A stretch of DNA of 64,000 nucleotides, taken from Pararhizobium sp. A13 (GTDB taxonomy: Bacteria; Pseudomonadota; Alphaproteobacteria; Rhizobiales; Rhizobiaceae). Position numbers and translations under genes: made by a program. The stretch spans positions 744,001 through 808,000 of the forward strand of contig NZ_CP149511.1 of NCBI RefSeq assembly GCF_040126305.1, in the 5' to 3' direction. The notes below the pieces were generated by a model. That model was not told the origin of the DNA. It saw nothing but the letters and a program-made list of their open reading frames with translations, and made no database searches. This document shows positions 46,353 through 56,807 of this stretch, in pieces (within the stretch, counting starts at the first letter, position 1; each line of letters begins with the position of its first letter).

Positions 46353-48815
46353 TTAGATATTGTCCCCTTCGGTAGACGTTTTCCGGGCCACGTCTGCAGT
46401 GGCTTTTAGACCCCACTTCCACCCGATTATCTCAGGCATATCATCGCCGTACTTCTCGATGTACTTCCGATGCTCGATCAGCTTCGAATGAATTGCCTGC
46501 TTGAAGTAGGCGGCGCGGGCGCCGAGTTGTGGCAACCGGTCAATGACATCTTCGACGAGATGGAACCGGTCAAGCTCGTTAAGGACCACCATGTCGAAGG
46601 GCGTGGTTGTCGTGCCTTCCTCTTTATAGCCGCGAACATGAAGGTTACCGTGGTTCGCCCGGCGATATGTGAGCCGATGGATCAGCCATGGATAACCATG
46701 GAAGGCAAAGATGATCGGCTTTTCCCTGGTGAACAGAGCATCGAAATCGAGGTCTGACAGTCCGTGGGGATGCTCTTCCGCAGGCTGGAGCTTCATCAGG
46801 TTCACGATGTTGATGACCCGTACCTTCAGCTCGGGCAAGTGTTCGCGGATCAACTGAACCGCAGCCAGCGTCTCCACAGTCGGAACATCACCGCAACATG
46901 CCATGACGACATCGGGTTCGCTGCCCTTGTCATTGCTTGCCCATTCCCAGATGCCGAGACCTTCGCTGCAGTGCTTGACGGCATCGTCCATGGTGAGCCA
47001 TTGCGGCGCGGGCTGCTTGCCTGCGATGACCACGTTGACGTAATTGCGGCTGCGCAGGCAGTGGTCCGTGACGGACAAAAGGGTGTTGGCATCCGGCGGC
47101 AAGTATATCCGGATCACGTCCGCCTTTTTGTTGACAACGTGGTCGATGAAGCCGGGGTCCTGATGGCTGAAGCCATTGTGATCCTGCCGCCAGACGTGAG
47201 AGCTGAGGAAGTAGTTCAGCGAGGCGACGGGTCTCCGCCACGGGATTTCGTTGCATATTTTCAACCATTTGGCATGCTGGTTGAACATCGAGTCGATGAT
47301 GTGGATGAAGGCTTCGTAGCAGGAGAAGAAGCCATGGCGGCCCGTCAGGAGGTAGCCTTCCAGCCATCCCTGACATTGGTGCTCGCTGAGAACCTCCATG
47401 ATGCGGCCGTCCGGCGAGAGATGGTCGTCATCCGGATAAATTTCCGCCATGTAGCAGCGATCGGTCACCTCCAGGACATCTTGCCAGCGGTTGGAGTTGT
47501 TCTCGTCCGGGCTGAACAGCCGGAAGTTCTTGTTCTCCAGATTCGACTTCATCACATCGCGCAGGAATTTGCCCATCACCCGCGCAGACTCGGCCGTTGT
47601 CACTCCAGGGCTGGGGACCGAAACAGCATATTGCTCGAAATCCGGCAGCTTCAGTTCACGCAACAAAAGTCCGCCGTTGGCGTGGGGATTGTCGCTCATA
47701 CGGCGACGGCCTGCCGGAGCCAACGCTGCCAATTCGGGCTTGAACCGGCCTCGCTCGTCGAACAGTTCCTCGGGCCGGTAGCTTTTCATCCATTGCTCAA
47801 GAATGCGGATGTGTTCCAGCTTGTCCATCTCGCCCATCGGCACCTGATGCGAACGCCAGTAGTCTTCGCATTTCTTGCCGTCAATCACCTTCGGGCAGGT
47901 CCACCCCTTTGGCGTTCGAAAGACGATCATTGGCCATGCGGGGCGTTTCATGTTGCCGTTCGTGCGTGCATCGGACCAGATTTTCCGGATTTCGCCTACG
48001 ACAGTGTCGAGCGTGCCAGCAAGCTTCTGATGCACATCCTGCGGGTCATGCCCTTCTACGAAATAGGGCTTGTAGCCCATGCCCTCGAAAAACTTTCGCA
48101 ATTCGTCCTCGGGAATGCGGGCGAGGAAGCATGGATTGGCGATTTTGTAGCCATTGAGGTGGAGGATCGGTAGCACGCAGCCGTCGCGGGCAGGGTTCAG
48201 GAATTTGTTGCCGTGCCAGCCGGTCGCGAGCGGCCCGGTCTCAGCCTCTCCGTCGCCGACGACGCAGGCGACGATAAGGTCCGGGTTGTCGAAGGCCGCC
48301 CCATAGGCGTGGCTCAAGGCATATCCGAGCTCGCCGCCCTCATGGATGCTGCCCGGTGTTTCTGGGGCAACATGGCTCGGGATGCCGCCAGGAAAGCTGA
48401 ACTGCTTGAAGAGCCTTTTCATGCCCTCCGTGTCCTGGCTGATATTCGGATAGAACTCGCTGTAGGTGCCTTCCAGATAAGCGTGAGCAACCAGCGAAGG
48501 CCCACCGTGGCCGGGACCGATCACATAGACCATATTGAGATCGTCCCGCTTGATAACCCGATTTAGATGAGCATAGAGCATGTTCAGGCCAGGCGACGTT
48601 CCCCAGTGCCCCAGCAGACGCGGCTTTATATGCTCACGTTTGAGCGGTTCTATCAGGAGCGGATTGTCGAGCAGGTATATCTGGCCAACCGAGAGATAGT
48701 TGGAAGCCCGCCAGTAAGCATCGATCAGGCGGAATTCGTCCGCCGACAGGGGGCTTGCTGATCGTGTCTCCTCTGCCGAACGTTGTTGGACCTTTGCCGT
48801 TTCAAGCGAAGCCAT
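46353..48815 (-). CDS. xfp: Phosphoketolase (xylulose 5-phosphate/fructose 6-phosphate)
   Basis: The 820-residue thiamine diphosphate enzyme is full length for the family. Signature segments include [40 protein letters not shown] and the cofactor motif [19 protein letters not shown]. It splits xylulose 5-phosphate, and probably fructose 6-phosphate, to acetyl phosphate plus a smaller sugar phosphate. AGGAGG stands ahead of the ATG. It lies between the alcohol dehydrogenase and the GH94-type genes in a leftward run. Acetyl phosphate would feed the Pta and AckA encoded about 3 kb away. Confidence 0.95.
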   Translation of the reverse strand: MASLETAKVQQRSAEETRSASPLSADEFRLIDAYWRASNYLSVGQIYLLDNPLLIEPLKREHIKPRLLGHWGTSPGLNMLYAHLNRVIKRDDLNMVYVIGPGHGGPSLVAHAYLEGTYSEFYPNISQDTEGMKRLFKQFSFPGGIPSHVAPETPGSIHEGGELGYALSHAYGAAFDNPDLIVACVVGDGEAETGPLATGWHGNKFLNPARDGCVLPILHLNGYKIANPCFLARIPEDELRKFFEGMGYKPYFVEGHDPQDVHQKLAGTLDTVVGEIRKIWSDARTNGNMKRPAWPMIVFRTPKGWTCPKVIDGKKCEDYWRSHQVPMGEMDKLEHIRILEQWMKSYRPEELFDERGRFKPELAALAPAGRRRMSDNPHANGGLLLRELKLPDFEQYAVSVPSPGVTTAESARVMGKFLRDVMKSNLENKNFRLFSPDENNSNRWQDVLEVTDRCYMAEIYPDDDHLSPDGRIMEVLSEHQCQGWLEGYLLTGRHGFFSCYEAFIHIIDSMFNQHAKWLKICNEIPWRRPVASLNYFLSSHVWRQDHNGFSHQDPGFIDHVVNKKADVIRIYLPPDANTLLSVTDHCLRSRNYVNVVIAGKQPAPQWLTMDDAVKHCSEGLGIWEWASNDKGSEPDVVMACCGDVPTVETLAAVQLIREHLPELKVRVINIVNLMKLQPAEEHPHGLSDLDFDALFTREKPIIFAFHGYPWLIHRLTYRRANHGNLHVRGYKEEGTTTTPFDMVVLNELDRFHLVEDVIDRLPQLGARAAYFKQAIHSKLIEHRKYIEKYGDDMPEIIGWKWGLKATADVARKTSTEGDNI

Positions 48816-48879
48816 CGCAGCCTCCTAGTGAAGTCGGTGTTACATCAACTGATCCAAAGCCGGAGATTTCGGCCGTATC

Positions 48880-49905
48880 TTATTGCAATCTCATAACAAT
48901 TCGACCGTCAATCTTCCCTTCCTCCATCCGGTGAAAGATATCATTGACGTTTTCCAGCTCGTCCCAGGAGAAATGAGGAACAACCTTGCCTTCTGCCGCA
49001 AACTGCACAGATTCCTCGAGGTCCTGACGCGTTCCCACGATTGAGCCGCGTACGGTGATGCGTTTCAGCACAGTCTCGAAAACAGGCAGCGATATTTTTC
49101 CGGGCGGAAGGCCGACGAGAGCCATCGTTCCCTTCGAACGCATGAACCCGAAGGCTTGCTCCATCGCCGTCGGGGAAACCGCCGTGACAAGTGCCCCATG
49201 TACCCCGCCCGTGGCCCTGTGGACCTGCTCGATCGCATCCTTTTCCTTGCCGTTGACGGTGATGTCGGCGCCAAGTTTTTTCGCTAACGCCAGCTTGTCT
49301 TCGAATATGTCTGCGGCGACCACGTGCATACCCATCGCCTTGGCGTACTGAATGGCCATGTGACCTAGACCGCCCACCCCGGAAACGGCAACCCACTCGC
49401 CAGGGCGAACCTCGGTTTCTTTCAACCCTTTATAGACAGTGACGCCAGCGCATAGCACCGGAGCCGCCGGTCCGAAGTCAAGGCTGTCTGGCAAGCGGGC
49501 GACGAAATCAGGATCAGCAAGACCGAACTGCGCGAAGGTCCCATTTACGGAGTAGCCGGTGTTTGACTGTGATGCGCACAACGTTTCCCAACCGGTTCGG
49601 CAATAGGGGCAGTAACCACAAGCGCTGTGCAGCCAGGGCACGCCAACGCGATCACCTTCCTTTACCCTTTTTACGCCTGCTCCCACTGCAGAGACGAACC
49701 CGACCCCCTCATGTCCTGGTACGAAGGGCGGAGTGGGCTTCACCGGCCAGTCTCCGCTCGCCGCATGAAGATCCGTATGACAGACGCCGGTCGCCTCATA
49801 CTTCACGACGATCTGTCCGTCCTTCGGACTTGGAACCGCCAAGTCCTCTATGACGAGTGGTGCCCGGAAGGCTCGGACAACAGCCGCTTTCATTCTTTGT
49901 GCCAT
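48880..49905 (-). CDS. adhP: Zinc-dependent alcohol dehydrogenase, class I type
   Basis: The 341-residue medium-chain dehydrogenase has the catalytic zinc ligands C42 (GVCHTDLH) and H65-E66 (PGHEGVG), the structural zinc cysteines C96, C99, C102 and C110, and the NAD-binding glycine loop VSGVGGLGHMAIQYAKAMG. It interconverts acetaldehyde and ethanol or other primary alcohols. It follows the CBS-BON gene after 72 bases and precedes xfp by 64 bases. In this context it may consume acetaldehyde or regenerate NAD when oxygen is short; that role is inferred. Confidence 0.92.
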   Translation of the reverse strand: MAQRMKAAVVRAFRAPLVIEDLAVPSPKDGQIVVKYEATGVCHTDLHAASGDWPVKPTPPFVPGHEGVGFVSAVGAGVKRVKEGDRVGVPWLHSACGYCPYCRTGWETLCASQSNTGYSVNGTFAQFGLADPDFVARLPDSLDFGPAAPVLCAGVTVYKGLKETEVRPGEWVAVSGVGGLGHMAIQYAKAMGMHVVAADIFEDKLALAKKLGADITVNGKEKDAIEQVHRATGGVHGALVTAVSPTAMEQAFGFMRSKGTMALVGLPPGKISLPVFETVLKRITVRGSIVGTRQDLEESVQFAAEGKVVPHFSWDELENVNDIFHRMEEGKIDGRIVMRLQ

Positions 49906-49977
49906 GAGTTGGCTCCCTCCGTTCGTGCAAAGTAATGCACTGCGTGCGCGAAACCGCCCCGAGCCGGGAAATGGTGC

Positions 49978-50661
49978 TCAGTTACCTGTTCCGCCTTCCG
50001 GACAAGATTGCGAAAAGTGCTCGACAACACCTCTGACGCCGCGAACGCTTTCTGCGACGACGCGCGCGGCCCTCCTGCATTCTGCAGTCTCGACATTGCC
50101 CCACAGATGCACGGTGCCGTCAGCAACGGTCACTTTCACGTCGAGGCCTTCCAGACCGGTGTTCTCTCCGAGCCGGGTCGCGATGCTGCGCTGAATGCCC
50201 TCATCGCCTGCCGCCGTTTCATCCTGTTTGGCCGCTAGAATTGCCTGGAGCAGGTCCGCCCGGCCAACGATGCCGATCAGTTCACCGGCTCTCATGACGG
50301 GAACGCGCTTTATGCCGTGCTCCTGCATGAGTTGCGCAACGCGTGTAAGTGACGTTTCCTCATCGATTGTCACGGGATCACGAGACATTGTGTCGCCGAC
50401 CTTCCATGAGCTGCGTTTCACATAGGCGTCGGCTCTCGCTTCGGCAGGCATCGCGGTCTCGGTGGGCGCGAACACTCCGCCGCCTAGTTCCGTTCTGCGG
50501 ATCAGATCTCCTTCACTGATGATACCGAGGAGATGTCCGTCGTCGTCAACGACCGGAATGCCGCTGACGTGATTGTCCAGCATGATCTTGCATGCCTGCC
50601 TGACACTGTTGTTGGGTGATACTTTGACAATCTTCGTTGTCATTACATCTTTTGCGAGCAT
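49978..50661 (-). CDS. CBS-pair and BON domain protein
   Basis: The 227-residue protein has two CBS motifs (VSPNNSVRQACKIMLDNHVS around residues 13-60 and TSLTRVAQLMQEHGIKRVPV around 102-150). A C-terminal BON domain follows (about 155-215; VKVTVADGTVHLWGNVETAE). CBS pairs bind adenine nucleotides and act as energy sensors; BON domains bind membranes or other ligands. It is the first gene of the leftward run with adhP, xfp and the glucan genes, so it may tune their output to cell energy state. No catalytic domain is attached. Confidence 0.85.
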   Translation of the reverse strand: MLAKDVMTTKIVKVSPNNSVRQACKIMLDNHVSGIPVVDDDGHLLGIISEGDLIRRTELGGGVFAPTETAMPAEARADAYVKRSSWKVGDTMSRDPVTIDEETSLTRVAQLMQEHGIKRVPVMRAGELIGIVGRADLLQAILAAKQDETAAGDEGIQRSIATRLGENTGLEGLDVKVTVADGTVHLWGNVETAECRRAARVVAESVRGVRGVVEHFSQSCPEGGTGN

Positions 50662-50820
50662 CTCGGTTCCAACTCCTCTATGGATTTCAGCACCGACCTC
50701 TGCCCTGCGACATTAAACCTGTTGTGACAATTCGACAACCAACTGACGACCGCGGGCGTCCTTATTTGCCCGGGGCAAAGTCCAGCTGCATAGTCCGTAT
50801 ACGGCGACCATTGGTGGCGG

Positions 50821-51061
50821 TCGTCGATGTTCTGGGCGTTTACGCTTGCAATACAAACGCACTGGGAGCAGTCTTGGACGCGCTTTCGTAAGATCGTGGG
50901 AGAGATGCGACGCAAACCTCCATCACAAGAAGGTCCCTCATCCATTGCGCGGGTACCGTGGCTCTCGTTTCTACGACCGCCAGCCTTACGCGGGACCACA
51001 TATCGCGGGCGTTGGACGGCGTCGCTTCGATGCGGGACCTAATCAGGATCTGATTGCAAGC
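50821..51061 (+). repeat. Dispersed repeat, copy A
   Basis: This 241-base stretch is the inverted counterpart of 59221-59543. Shared blocks include CGCTTTCGTA, CACAAGAAGGTCCC and GGCGTCGCTTCGATGCGGGA. Copy A lacks about 82 bases in the middle. The small frame found in copy B is open here too, but its ATG has become ACG. No other gene is seen in 50662-51226. Confidence 0.8.
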
Positions 51062-51226
51062 GGTATGCAACTCTTCCGGGTGCTTTGGGGCATGTCGGCG
51101 TCTCACGCTTGAGCATGCGTTCATGTCCAGGCACCTCGCCGTTGCGACAAAGCAGATCGCGGCGAACGATGCGCAAGCACGTCGGCCCGTCGAAGGGACG
51201 TTTCAATCAAAAGGAGTCTTAGATCA

Positions 51227-51589
51227 ATGGTCTATCTATCTATTCTCCGAATAACGTCAAATATTTCTGCGAAAATGTATCTTGCGATATCTGTAACAAT
51301 TGTTTTTCTGCTTCAGTTTAGTGCCATTTCGGAAACCTATGCAAGCGAGCCATTGGAGGATTTCCCATTTCTGATAAGCTGTGAATATAAGGGCATGCAC
51401 CATGCGTTTTATTTTTCGAAACTGGATTCGGATGGCGTGGCTACCTACATCAACCCAAGCAGGCTTGCGGGAACGATATCTGTAGGCGGGACTGCTAAAA
51501 CATTGGGCGAACCAATCGGGGGAAGTTGTTTGGGTAAAACACTTGAGCAACTACGGGCGTCGGGGCAAGCCCACGATCTGAGGCGCTAG
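51227..51589 (+). CDS. Small exported protein, low GC
   Basis: The 120-residue frame has AGGAG 11 bases before ATG 51227. A hydrophobic segment (MYLAISVTIVFLLQFSAIS) ends in a signal-like ETYASEP, so the mature part of about 75 residues would be periplasmic or membrane-bound. An internal ATG at 51275 would start right at the signal. The mature part has two cysteines (ISCEYKG and GSCLGK) that might pair. The first 200 bases are clearly poorer in GC than the neighbours, a sign of possible transfer. I do not recognise the family. Confidence 0.5.
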   Translation: MVYLSILRITSNISAKMYLAISVTIVFLLQFSAISETYASEPLEDFPFLISCEYKGMHHAFYFSKLDSDGVATYINPSRLAGTISVGGTAKTLGEPIGGSCLGKTLEQLRASGQAHDLRR

Positions 51590-51806
51590 TCATTTGCACT
51601 CCACCAGTTTTTGGCTCAAGCCATGATGGCGGTGTGCTCGATGCATCGGGGACGTTGAACGGTGCCGCCGCCGGGCAGTTCCAGCACGTGGCAGAGCTTT
51701 TCGATCCTGGGAACGGAGATGTGGGCGACGAAGCGGTGCCCATACCTGCCCGCCCCGTCACCCGCACACGGTGCGCATCCCGATCAAGACCCGCAGGAGT
51801 TTTCCA

Positions 51807-52763
51807 TTGTCTGACGCGACCCCGACGACGCCCGAACCGACAAAATACGACCGCCTGATTGCGGCTGCGCAAAAGGTCCCTTGCGCAGTCACCATCGTCG
51901 CCCATCCTTGCGATGAAACCTCGCTGCGCGGTGTGCTCGAAGCAGCCGAGAACGGTCTGATCGTTCCTGTTCTGGTTGGACCCGAGGCAAAAATCCGCAA
52001 CGTAGCTGCGGAAAACAGCCTTGATCTCAAAGCGCACGAGATCGTCGACGCGCCGCATAGCCACGCTGCCGCGGCAAAGGCAGTCGCTCTGGTCCGAGAG
52101 GGAAAGGGCGAACTTCTGATGAAGGGCAGTCTGCATACGGACGAATTGATGCGCGAGGTCACGGCCTCGACCACAGGCCTTCGCACTGAACGCCGCATCA
52201 GCCATGTCTTCGTCATGGACGTGCCCGGTCATCCGGAAACCTTGTTTATCACCGATGCGGCGATCAACATCTTTCCCGACTTGGATGTCAAACGCGACAT
52301 CGTGCAGAACGCGATCGATCTCTGGGTCTCGGTCGGTCTCGGCGAACCGCGCGTGGCGATTGTCTCGGCGGTCGAGACGGTGACGACCAAGATACCATCG
52401 ACCATTGAAGCGGCAGCTCTGTGCAAGATGGCGGAGCGTGGCCAGATCACCGGTGGCTTGCTCGACGGACCGCTTGCCTTCGACAATGCGATAAGCCCGG
52501 AGGCTGCCCGCATCAAAGGTCTCACCTCGCCGGTGGCGGGCCGCGCACAGATCCTGGTCGTGCCTGATCTCGAGGCCGGCAACATGCTCGCCAAGAACCT
52601 GACTTTCCTCTCCCATGCCGATGCCGCAGGTATCGTGCTCGGCGCGCGCGTTCCGATCGTCCTCACTTCGCGGGCGGATTCCGTTCGAAGCCGCCTGGCT
52701 TCCTGCGCTGTCGCCACGCTCTATGCCACCGCCCGACGGCAAGCAATTCCGGTGGTGGCCTAA
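51807..52763 (+). CDS. pta: Phosphate acetyltransferase (PTA/PTB family)
   Basis: The 318-residue enzyme matches the phosphate acetyl/butyryl transferase family: [10 protein letters not shown] at the front, [13 protein letters not shown], a [18 protein letters not shown] block, [20 protein letters not shown] and the C-terminal [21 protein letters not shown]. It exchanges acetyl phosphate and acetyl-CoA. TTG 51807 is used because AGGAG lies 7 bases upstream and the family begins SDAT; the frame further up is not supported. ackA follows 4 bases after the stop, so they form one unit. No enoyl-CoA hydratase domain is fused to it. 51590-51806 holds no recognised gene. Confidence 0.9.
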   Translation: MSDATPTTPEPTKYDRLIAAAQKVPCAVTIVAHPCDETSLRGVLEAAENGLIVPVLVGPEAKIRNVAAENSLDLKAHEIVDAPHSHAAAAKAVALVREGKGELLMKGSLHTDELMREVTASTTGLRTERRISHVFVMDVPGHPETLFITDAAINIFPDLDVKRDIVQNAIDLWVSVGLGEPRVAIVSAVETVTTKIPSTIEAAALCKMAERGQITGGLLDGPLAFDNAISPEAARIKGLTSPVAGRAQILVVPDLEAGNMLAKNLTFLSHADAAGIVLGARVPIVLTSRADSVRSRLASCAVATLYATARRQAIPVVA

Positions 52764-52767
52764 GTCA

Positions 52768-53946
52768 ATGGATGCGATCCTCGTCGTCAATGCCGGCTCG
52801 TCCAGCCTGAAGTTCCAGTTCTTCGAGATCGTCGGGGCGGGTATTGAGCGCCGCATTCGCGGCCAGATCGACGGCATCGGGACCCGTCCACGACTGCGCG
52901 CAACCGCTGTCGACGGAGCAGTCCTTGTCGATCGCAGCTATGAACCGCAAGTCGTGGGCGACCTGCCGGCCGCTATTGCTGAAACACGCGCCTGGGTTCA
53001 GACCCTCGAAGGCTTCGTGCTCAAGGCCATCGGCCACCGTGTTGTCCACGGCGGTCCGGACTATACCAAGCCAGTCCTGATCGGTCCCGGGGTACTGGAC
53101 AGGCTGTCCACCTTTCAGGACCTTGCGCCCCTGCACCAGCCCAACAACCTCGCGCCGATCCGCCTTGCCATGGAGATCAATCCGGACGTACCGCAGGTCG
53201 CCTGTTTCGATACCGCCTTCCACCGCGGCCACGCCGCGCACGCGGACTGCTACGCCCTGCCACAGTCCTTCTACGACGAGGGCGTGCGACGTTACGGTTT
53301 TCATGGCCTGTCCTACGAATATATTGCCGAGCGGCTGGTCGAGACGGCGCCGGATGTCGCGCGTGGCCGTGTCATCGTCGCCCATCTCGGCAGTGGTGCT
53401 TCGATGTGCGCCCTGCACGACGGCCGCAGCGTCGAAACCACGATGGGCTTCACCGCGCTCGACGGCCTGCCGATGGGCACACGGCCGGGACAGATGGATC
53501 CCGGTGTCGTGCTGTACCTCATCGACCAGAAGGGCATGAGCTCTGGCGAGGTGACGGACCTTCTGTACAGGAGTTCCGGTCTCAAAGGGCTTTCCGGCAT
53601 TTCCGGCGACATGCGCGACCTTCTTGCCAGCGACGATCCGCGCGCGGCCCTCGCCATCGATCACTTCGTCCATCGCTGCGCGCTCAACGCGGGCATGCTT
53701 GCGGCAGCACTCGGCGGTCTTGATGCATTCGTGTTCACGGCCGGGGTCGGAGAGAATTCAGCGCCCATCCGTGCCCGCATCGCCGAGCGGCTTGTTTGGC
53801 TGGGGGTTGAATGCGACCCCGCGGTCAATGAAGCGGGCGCGATGACGATCTCTACGGCGACGAGCCGTGTGTCGCTTCATATCCTGCCTACTGATGAGGA
53901 ACTGATGATCGCGCGCCACACCCTGGCGCTCATCGGAACTCTTTAA
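52768..53946 (+). CDS. ackA: Acetate/propionate kinase
   Basis: The 392-residue kinase has the ASKHA signatures [15 protein letters not shown] at the N terminus, [27 protein letters not shown] and [12 protein letters not shown], plus [13 protein letters not shown] near the end. It forms ATP and acetate from acetyl phosphate (or the reverse). ATG 52768 comes 4 bases after the pta stop. With phosphoketolase across the divergent region it would complete a route from sugar phosphates to ATP. Confidence 0.93.
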   Translation: MDAILVVNAGSSSLKFQFFEIVGAGIERRIRGQIDGIGTRPRLRATAVDGAVLVDRSYEPQVVGDLPAAIAETRAWVQTLEGFVLKAIGHRVVHGGPDYTKPVLIGPGVLDRLSTFQDLAPLHQPNNLAPIRLAMEINPDVPQVACFDTAFHRGHAAHADCYALPQSFYDEGVRRYGFHGLSYEYIAERLVETAPDVARGRVIVAHLGSGASMCALHDGRSVETTMGFTALDGLPMGTRPGQMDPGVVLYLIDQKGMSSGEVTDLLYRSSGLKGLSGISGDMRDLLASDDPRAALAIDHFVHRCALNAGMLAAALGGLDAFVFTAGVGENSAPIRARIAERLVWLGVECDPAVNEAGAMTISTATSRVSLHILPTDEELMIARHTLALIGTL

Positions 53947-53972
53947 GGCCGACTTCAAAGGAGATGCATCCC

Positions 53973-54050
53973 GTGTCCACTCCCCTCGTCGATGCAAAGC
54001 TTCTGCGGCTGGTTCGGCTTCCCTTCATCCAGGCGTACAAAGGGACTTGA
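53973..54050 (+). pseudogene. Truncated start of a third pta-ackA operon gene
   Basis: AGGAG at about 53959-53963, then GTG 53973 and a frame STPLVDAKLLRLVRLPFIQA that stops after 25 residues. A good ribosome site just 26 bases after ackA implies a once-real gene. In many alphaproteobacteria pta and ackA are followed by fabI, and the opening would suit that, but the identity is a guess. Confidence 0.45.
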
Positions 54051-54134
54051 TCGCAGACTGTCGCAGCCCTCAGGATGTTGCTGTATTCTCGCCTGAACGG
54101 AAAGCGCGACCGGACAAGCGTAATGTCCGCGTCG

Positions 54135-55589
54135 TCAGCGCCAGAAGCGCCTAGCTTCAACGAACACATCGTGCGCCTTTGCGGCGCGCCGCAAAAGTTT
54201 CGACTTGTCCGCAGCACCAAAGAGAGCCTCCGTCCCTGTGGCCCCGGTAAGACCGAATTTCGCCAGCACGACGGGGGTCGTAACCAGATCATTGAGGAGG
54301 CCGAGCTGTTCCTGCAGTTCCTCCATCGCGGCAATGAAACGCCGATGGCGTTTAGCCTCAGTATCGCCGTGAAAGAGCGGTGCGAAGAACTCCGCAGCGT
54401 AACGGAGTTTTTTCGCGGTCTTTCGCAGCTCGTGTCGGGCCTCGTCGTCGGCGCCGATAAGATTGTCACCGCGCCTTGTGACCTTCTTGCGAAGCCTGCC
54501 AAGCGCACCGGACGCAAAGTCCTTCGTCGCTTGCTGGCGAACGCCTTCACCCGGTGGATCGCTCCGCCAGTCTCTGACCGAAATCCATTCGGCGACATCG
54601 AGCATCAATGCGCGGGCGCGCGCCGACGAGAGCGCCGTCTCTGCGGCACCATAGGCATGATCGCGCGCCTCCTGCAGGCGACTGGAAAGCGTCTCAACCT
54701 TTGCCCGACCGAGCATGACATCGATGCTGCGCGCGTCGCCAAGTTCCGACGCCAGCCATCGCAGCTCGTCCCTCAGATGCTCGAAACGCCTGTCCTGGAA
54801 CATGGATCTGCAAATCGAAAAAAGCGACCGGAGGCGCCGCAGAGATACGCGGGCCTGATGCAGGGCTTCCGCATGTCGGGCGGTACGCAATATCATCTCA
54901 TTGACGCGGAACTGTTTTAGGCATGCGGCCGCTATGTGCGCAAAGGCCGTACCGGCATCCATGTCGGGCTTGAGCGGAAGGATGCTCGCCTTCACCGCGT
55001 CCTGCACGGGGCCAAGCAGCCGATATCCCCGTTCCGCGTTGCTCAACACGCCAATGTGGGCAGGCGTCGTCAGGTCGACTTTCCGACCGAGCGCGAACAG
55101 CGCACCTGGGGGACCCGCCTTGTGCTCGAACTCAATCTCGCAGACCGCCGTATCTCGATCGCCTGCGACGATCTTGCCCATGTCCAGAGCGACTTCGATC
55201 GCAGCATCGCCTTCCGTCACGTTCCAAAGATGCCGCTTGATGTCGACCTCGAACAAAGCCTCGAGCTTGTGATCAGTCCGGTCGAGCAAGGATCGGATCG
55301 GTGTCTCGTCGAGAACCGGCAGACTGCTTGCGACCGGCCGCTCCCATTCGTTGCGGGTGAATGAGCCGGCGGAAACCCCATCCGTGGCCTTGATGGTCTG
55401 CATCCTTTCATTTCCCGATTGACGGATGCGCAATGAATAGCCGTGCTTGGCCAGATCCCATTCAGCCGTATCGAAATACATGGACCTCTGGTGAAGAACC
55501 GTAGGAGGCGATTCAAACGGACCTCGCTTCAGGATCGACGTCGCGCCTGAATGCGAAAGCTCGAGTTTCAGTTCCACCTCTTGGACCAT
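54135..55589 (-). CDS. CYTH-CHAD domain protein (triphosphatase-like)
   Basis: The 484-residue protein joins an N-terminal CYTH domain (residues about 1-200, with EVELKLEL as the diagnostic ExExK motif) to a CHAD domain (about 215-480) that is helical and rich in conserved histidines and basic residues (HQARVSLRRLRSLF, RHELRKTAKKLRYAAEFF). CYTH enzymes hydrolyse inorganic triphosphate; CHAD domains bind polyphosphate, and the pair is the architecture of YgiF-like triphosphatases. It stands alone, convergent with the ackA operon. AGGAG lies 11 bases before the ATG. Confidence 0.85.
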   Translation of the reverse strand: MVQEVELKLELSHSGATSILKRGPFESPPTVLHQRSMYFDTAEWDLAKHGYSLRIRQSGNERMQTIKATDGVSAGSFTRNEWERPVASSLPVLDETPIRSLLDRTDHKLEALFEVDIKRHLWNVTEGDAAIEVALDMGKIVAGDRDTAVCEIEFEHKAGPPGALFALGRKVDLTTPAHIGVLSNAERGYRLLGPVQDAVKASILPLKPDMDAGTAFAHIAAACLKQFRVNEMILRTARHAEALHQARVSLRRLRSLFSICRSMFQDRRFEHLRDELRWLASELGDARSIDVMLGRAKVETLSSRLQEARDHAYGAAETALSSARARALMLDVAEWISVRDWRSDPPGEGVRQQATKDFASGALGRLRKKVTRRGDNLIGADDEARHELRKTAKKLRYAAEFFAPLFHGDTEAKRHRRFIAAMEELQEQLGLLNDLVTTPVVLAKFGLTGATGTEALFGAADKSKLLRRAAKAHDVFVEARRFWR

Positions 55590-55839
55590 GTCGTCAATTG
55601 CTCCTTCCCGACGTGTGCGTCCGGAGGAAGTTGCCGCACTCGGGCCGACAGCTCTTCCGGGCGCAAAGCCTACGCCTGCGTCTGATGTCGGCGACTAAAG
55701 GCGCCCGGGTCTTGGGATCATCGTCGTCATCGTGGTCGAGATCGTCGATGTTCACTTTCCTTCAGTCCGGTGTCATCGATGTCATCCGCGCAATTGTCCA
55801 AAGCCGTTTTCCCGCGGCTGGACCCAGCGATGCTTCAAG

Positions 55840-56793
55840 CTAATCCGTTGCCACAGTCCACTTGTCGTCCGGGTCGAAGCGGTCGATGAAGGGCACGATC
55901 GCCTCGGTGCTCGGGCCGAGGTCCCGTTCGTAGACGATACCCTGCTGATTGACGACGAATGTCTTGACACCAGTCTCGGCATATTTGACCGGCCAGGCGA
56001 TCAGCGCGAATCCGGCGATCATGTTGCCGTTGATGACATAGTCGTATCTGCCCCCGGCAATGTTGTCGCCCTGCGAGGTCAGTATGCGGTATCGGTAACC
56101 GAAATAGCCCTCGCCGGCCTTGGCCTCCTCCAGGGCGGCCTCGCTGATCGAGTCGCCGACCGGGCTCTCGCCGTCGCCCTGATCCGCCGGCCAGTAGAGG
56201 CCGTCGGTCTGAGCCGGGCTGCTGATCAGCTTTTGCGCAAACTCGAAGACGCCGTCCGCGTCTCGATCCGTGGCGGCATAGTCCTTCTGTGCCTCGACAT
56301 AGGCGCGCGCCGTCTCAATCGCCTCGAGCTCATTCTCGCCGACACGGCGATTGACGATCTCTTCCAGCCCTACATAGGTGTCGAACGCCCATTTGCCGTC
56401 CTCGCCCTTGGTGAGCGGAAACGGCAGGGGCCAGAGGCGGTCGCCGATCTCGATGATCTTGCTCTCGTCGAGATCGCGCACGATGACGTTGCGGGAAGCC
56501 CCTTCGCGAATGAGCGCGAAGGTTTCCATCGCCCCCTCGCCTGCCTTGAGCTTCATGGCGTCCAGGCCCAAAAGCCGTGCCAGACCGTCGAAGTCATTGG
56601 CGGCAAGCGCCGACTTGAAGGCCTCCACCGCCTTCGAGGGATCGTCGAACGCCGGAGAGTCTTCCGCCGCGGCATAGGCATCGATGCTCGCCGGACCCGG
56701 TGCCTGTGCATGAGCGCCAGGAAGCGGTGCAACGGCGAGTGTGAGCGAGATCGCCGATCCCATGAGAAGAGTGTGAATGAGTTTGGTCATCAT
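55840..56793 (-). CDS. DUF2950 family exported protein
   Basis: The 317-residue precursor has a signal peptide ending in GAHAQA and a DUF2950 domain, with FKSALAANDFDGLARLLGLD and the well-conserved YFGYRYRILTSQGDNIAGG block. Members are periplasmic and of unknown function, almost always next to a DUF3300 gene, as here. GGGAG lies just before ATG 56793 and 56790. The stop of DUF3300 (56808) is only 14 bases away, so they are coupled. A TTG at 56811 overlaps the DUF3300 stop and is another possible start. 55590-55839 shows no gene. Confidence 0.8.
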   Translation of the reverse strand: MMTKLIHTLLMGSAISLTLAVAPLPGAHAQAPGPASIDAYAAAEDSPAFDDPSKAVEAFKSALAANDFDGLARLLGLDAMKLKAGEGAMETFALIREGASRNVIVRDLDESKIIEIGDRLWPLPFPLTKGEDGKWAFDTYVGLEEIVNRRVGENELEAIETARAYVEAQKDYAATDRDADGVFEFAQKLISSPAQTDGLYWPADQGDGESPVGDSISEAALEEAKAGEGYFGYRYRILTSQGDNIAGGRYDYVINGNMIAGFALIAWPVKYAETGVKTFVVNQQGIVYERDLGPSTEAIVPFIDRFDPDDKWTVATD

Positions 56794-56807
56794 TGTGCTC
56801 CCGTCGC

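Noticed and set aside
46764-48173. 469-codon open frame on the plus strand
   Set aside because: Antisense to phosphoketolase, which is full length and strongly conserved.
51495-52877. 460-codon open frame on the minus strand
   Set aside because: Antisense to pta, whose family blocks are unmistakable.
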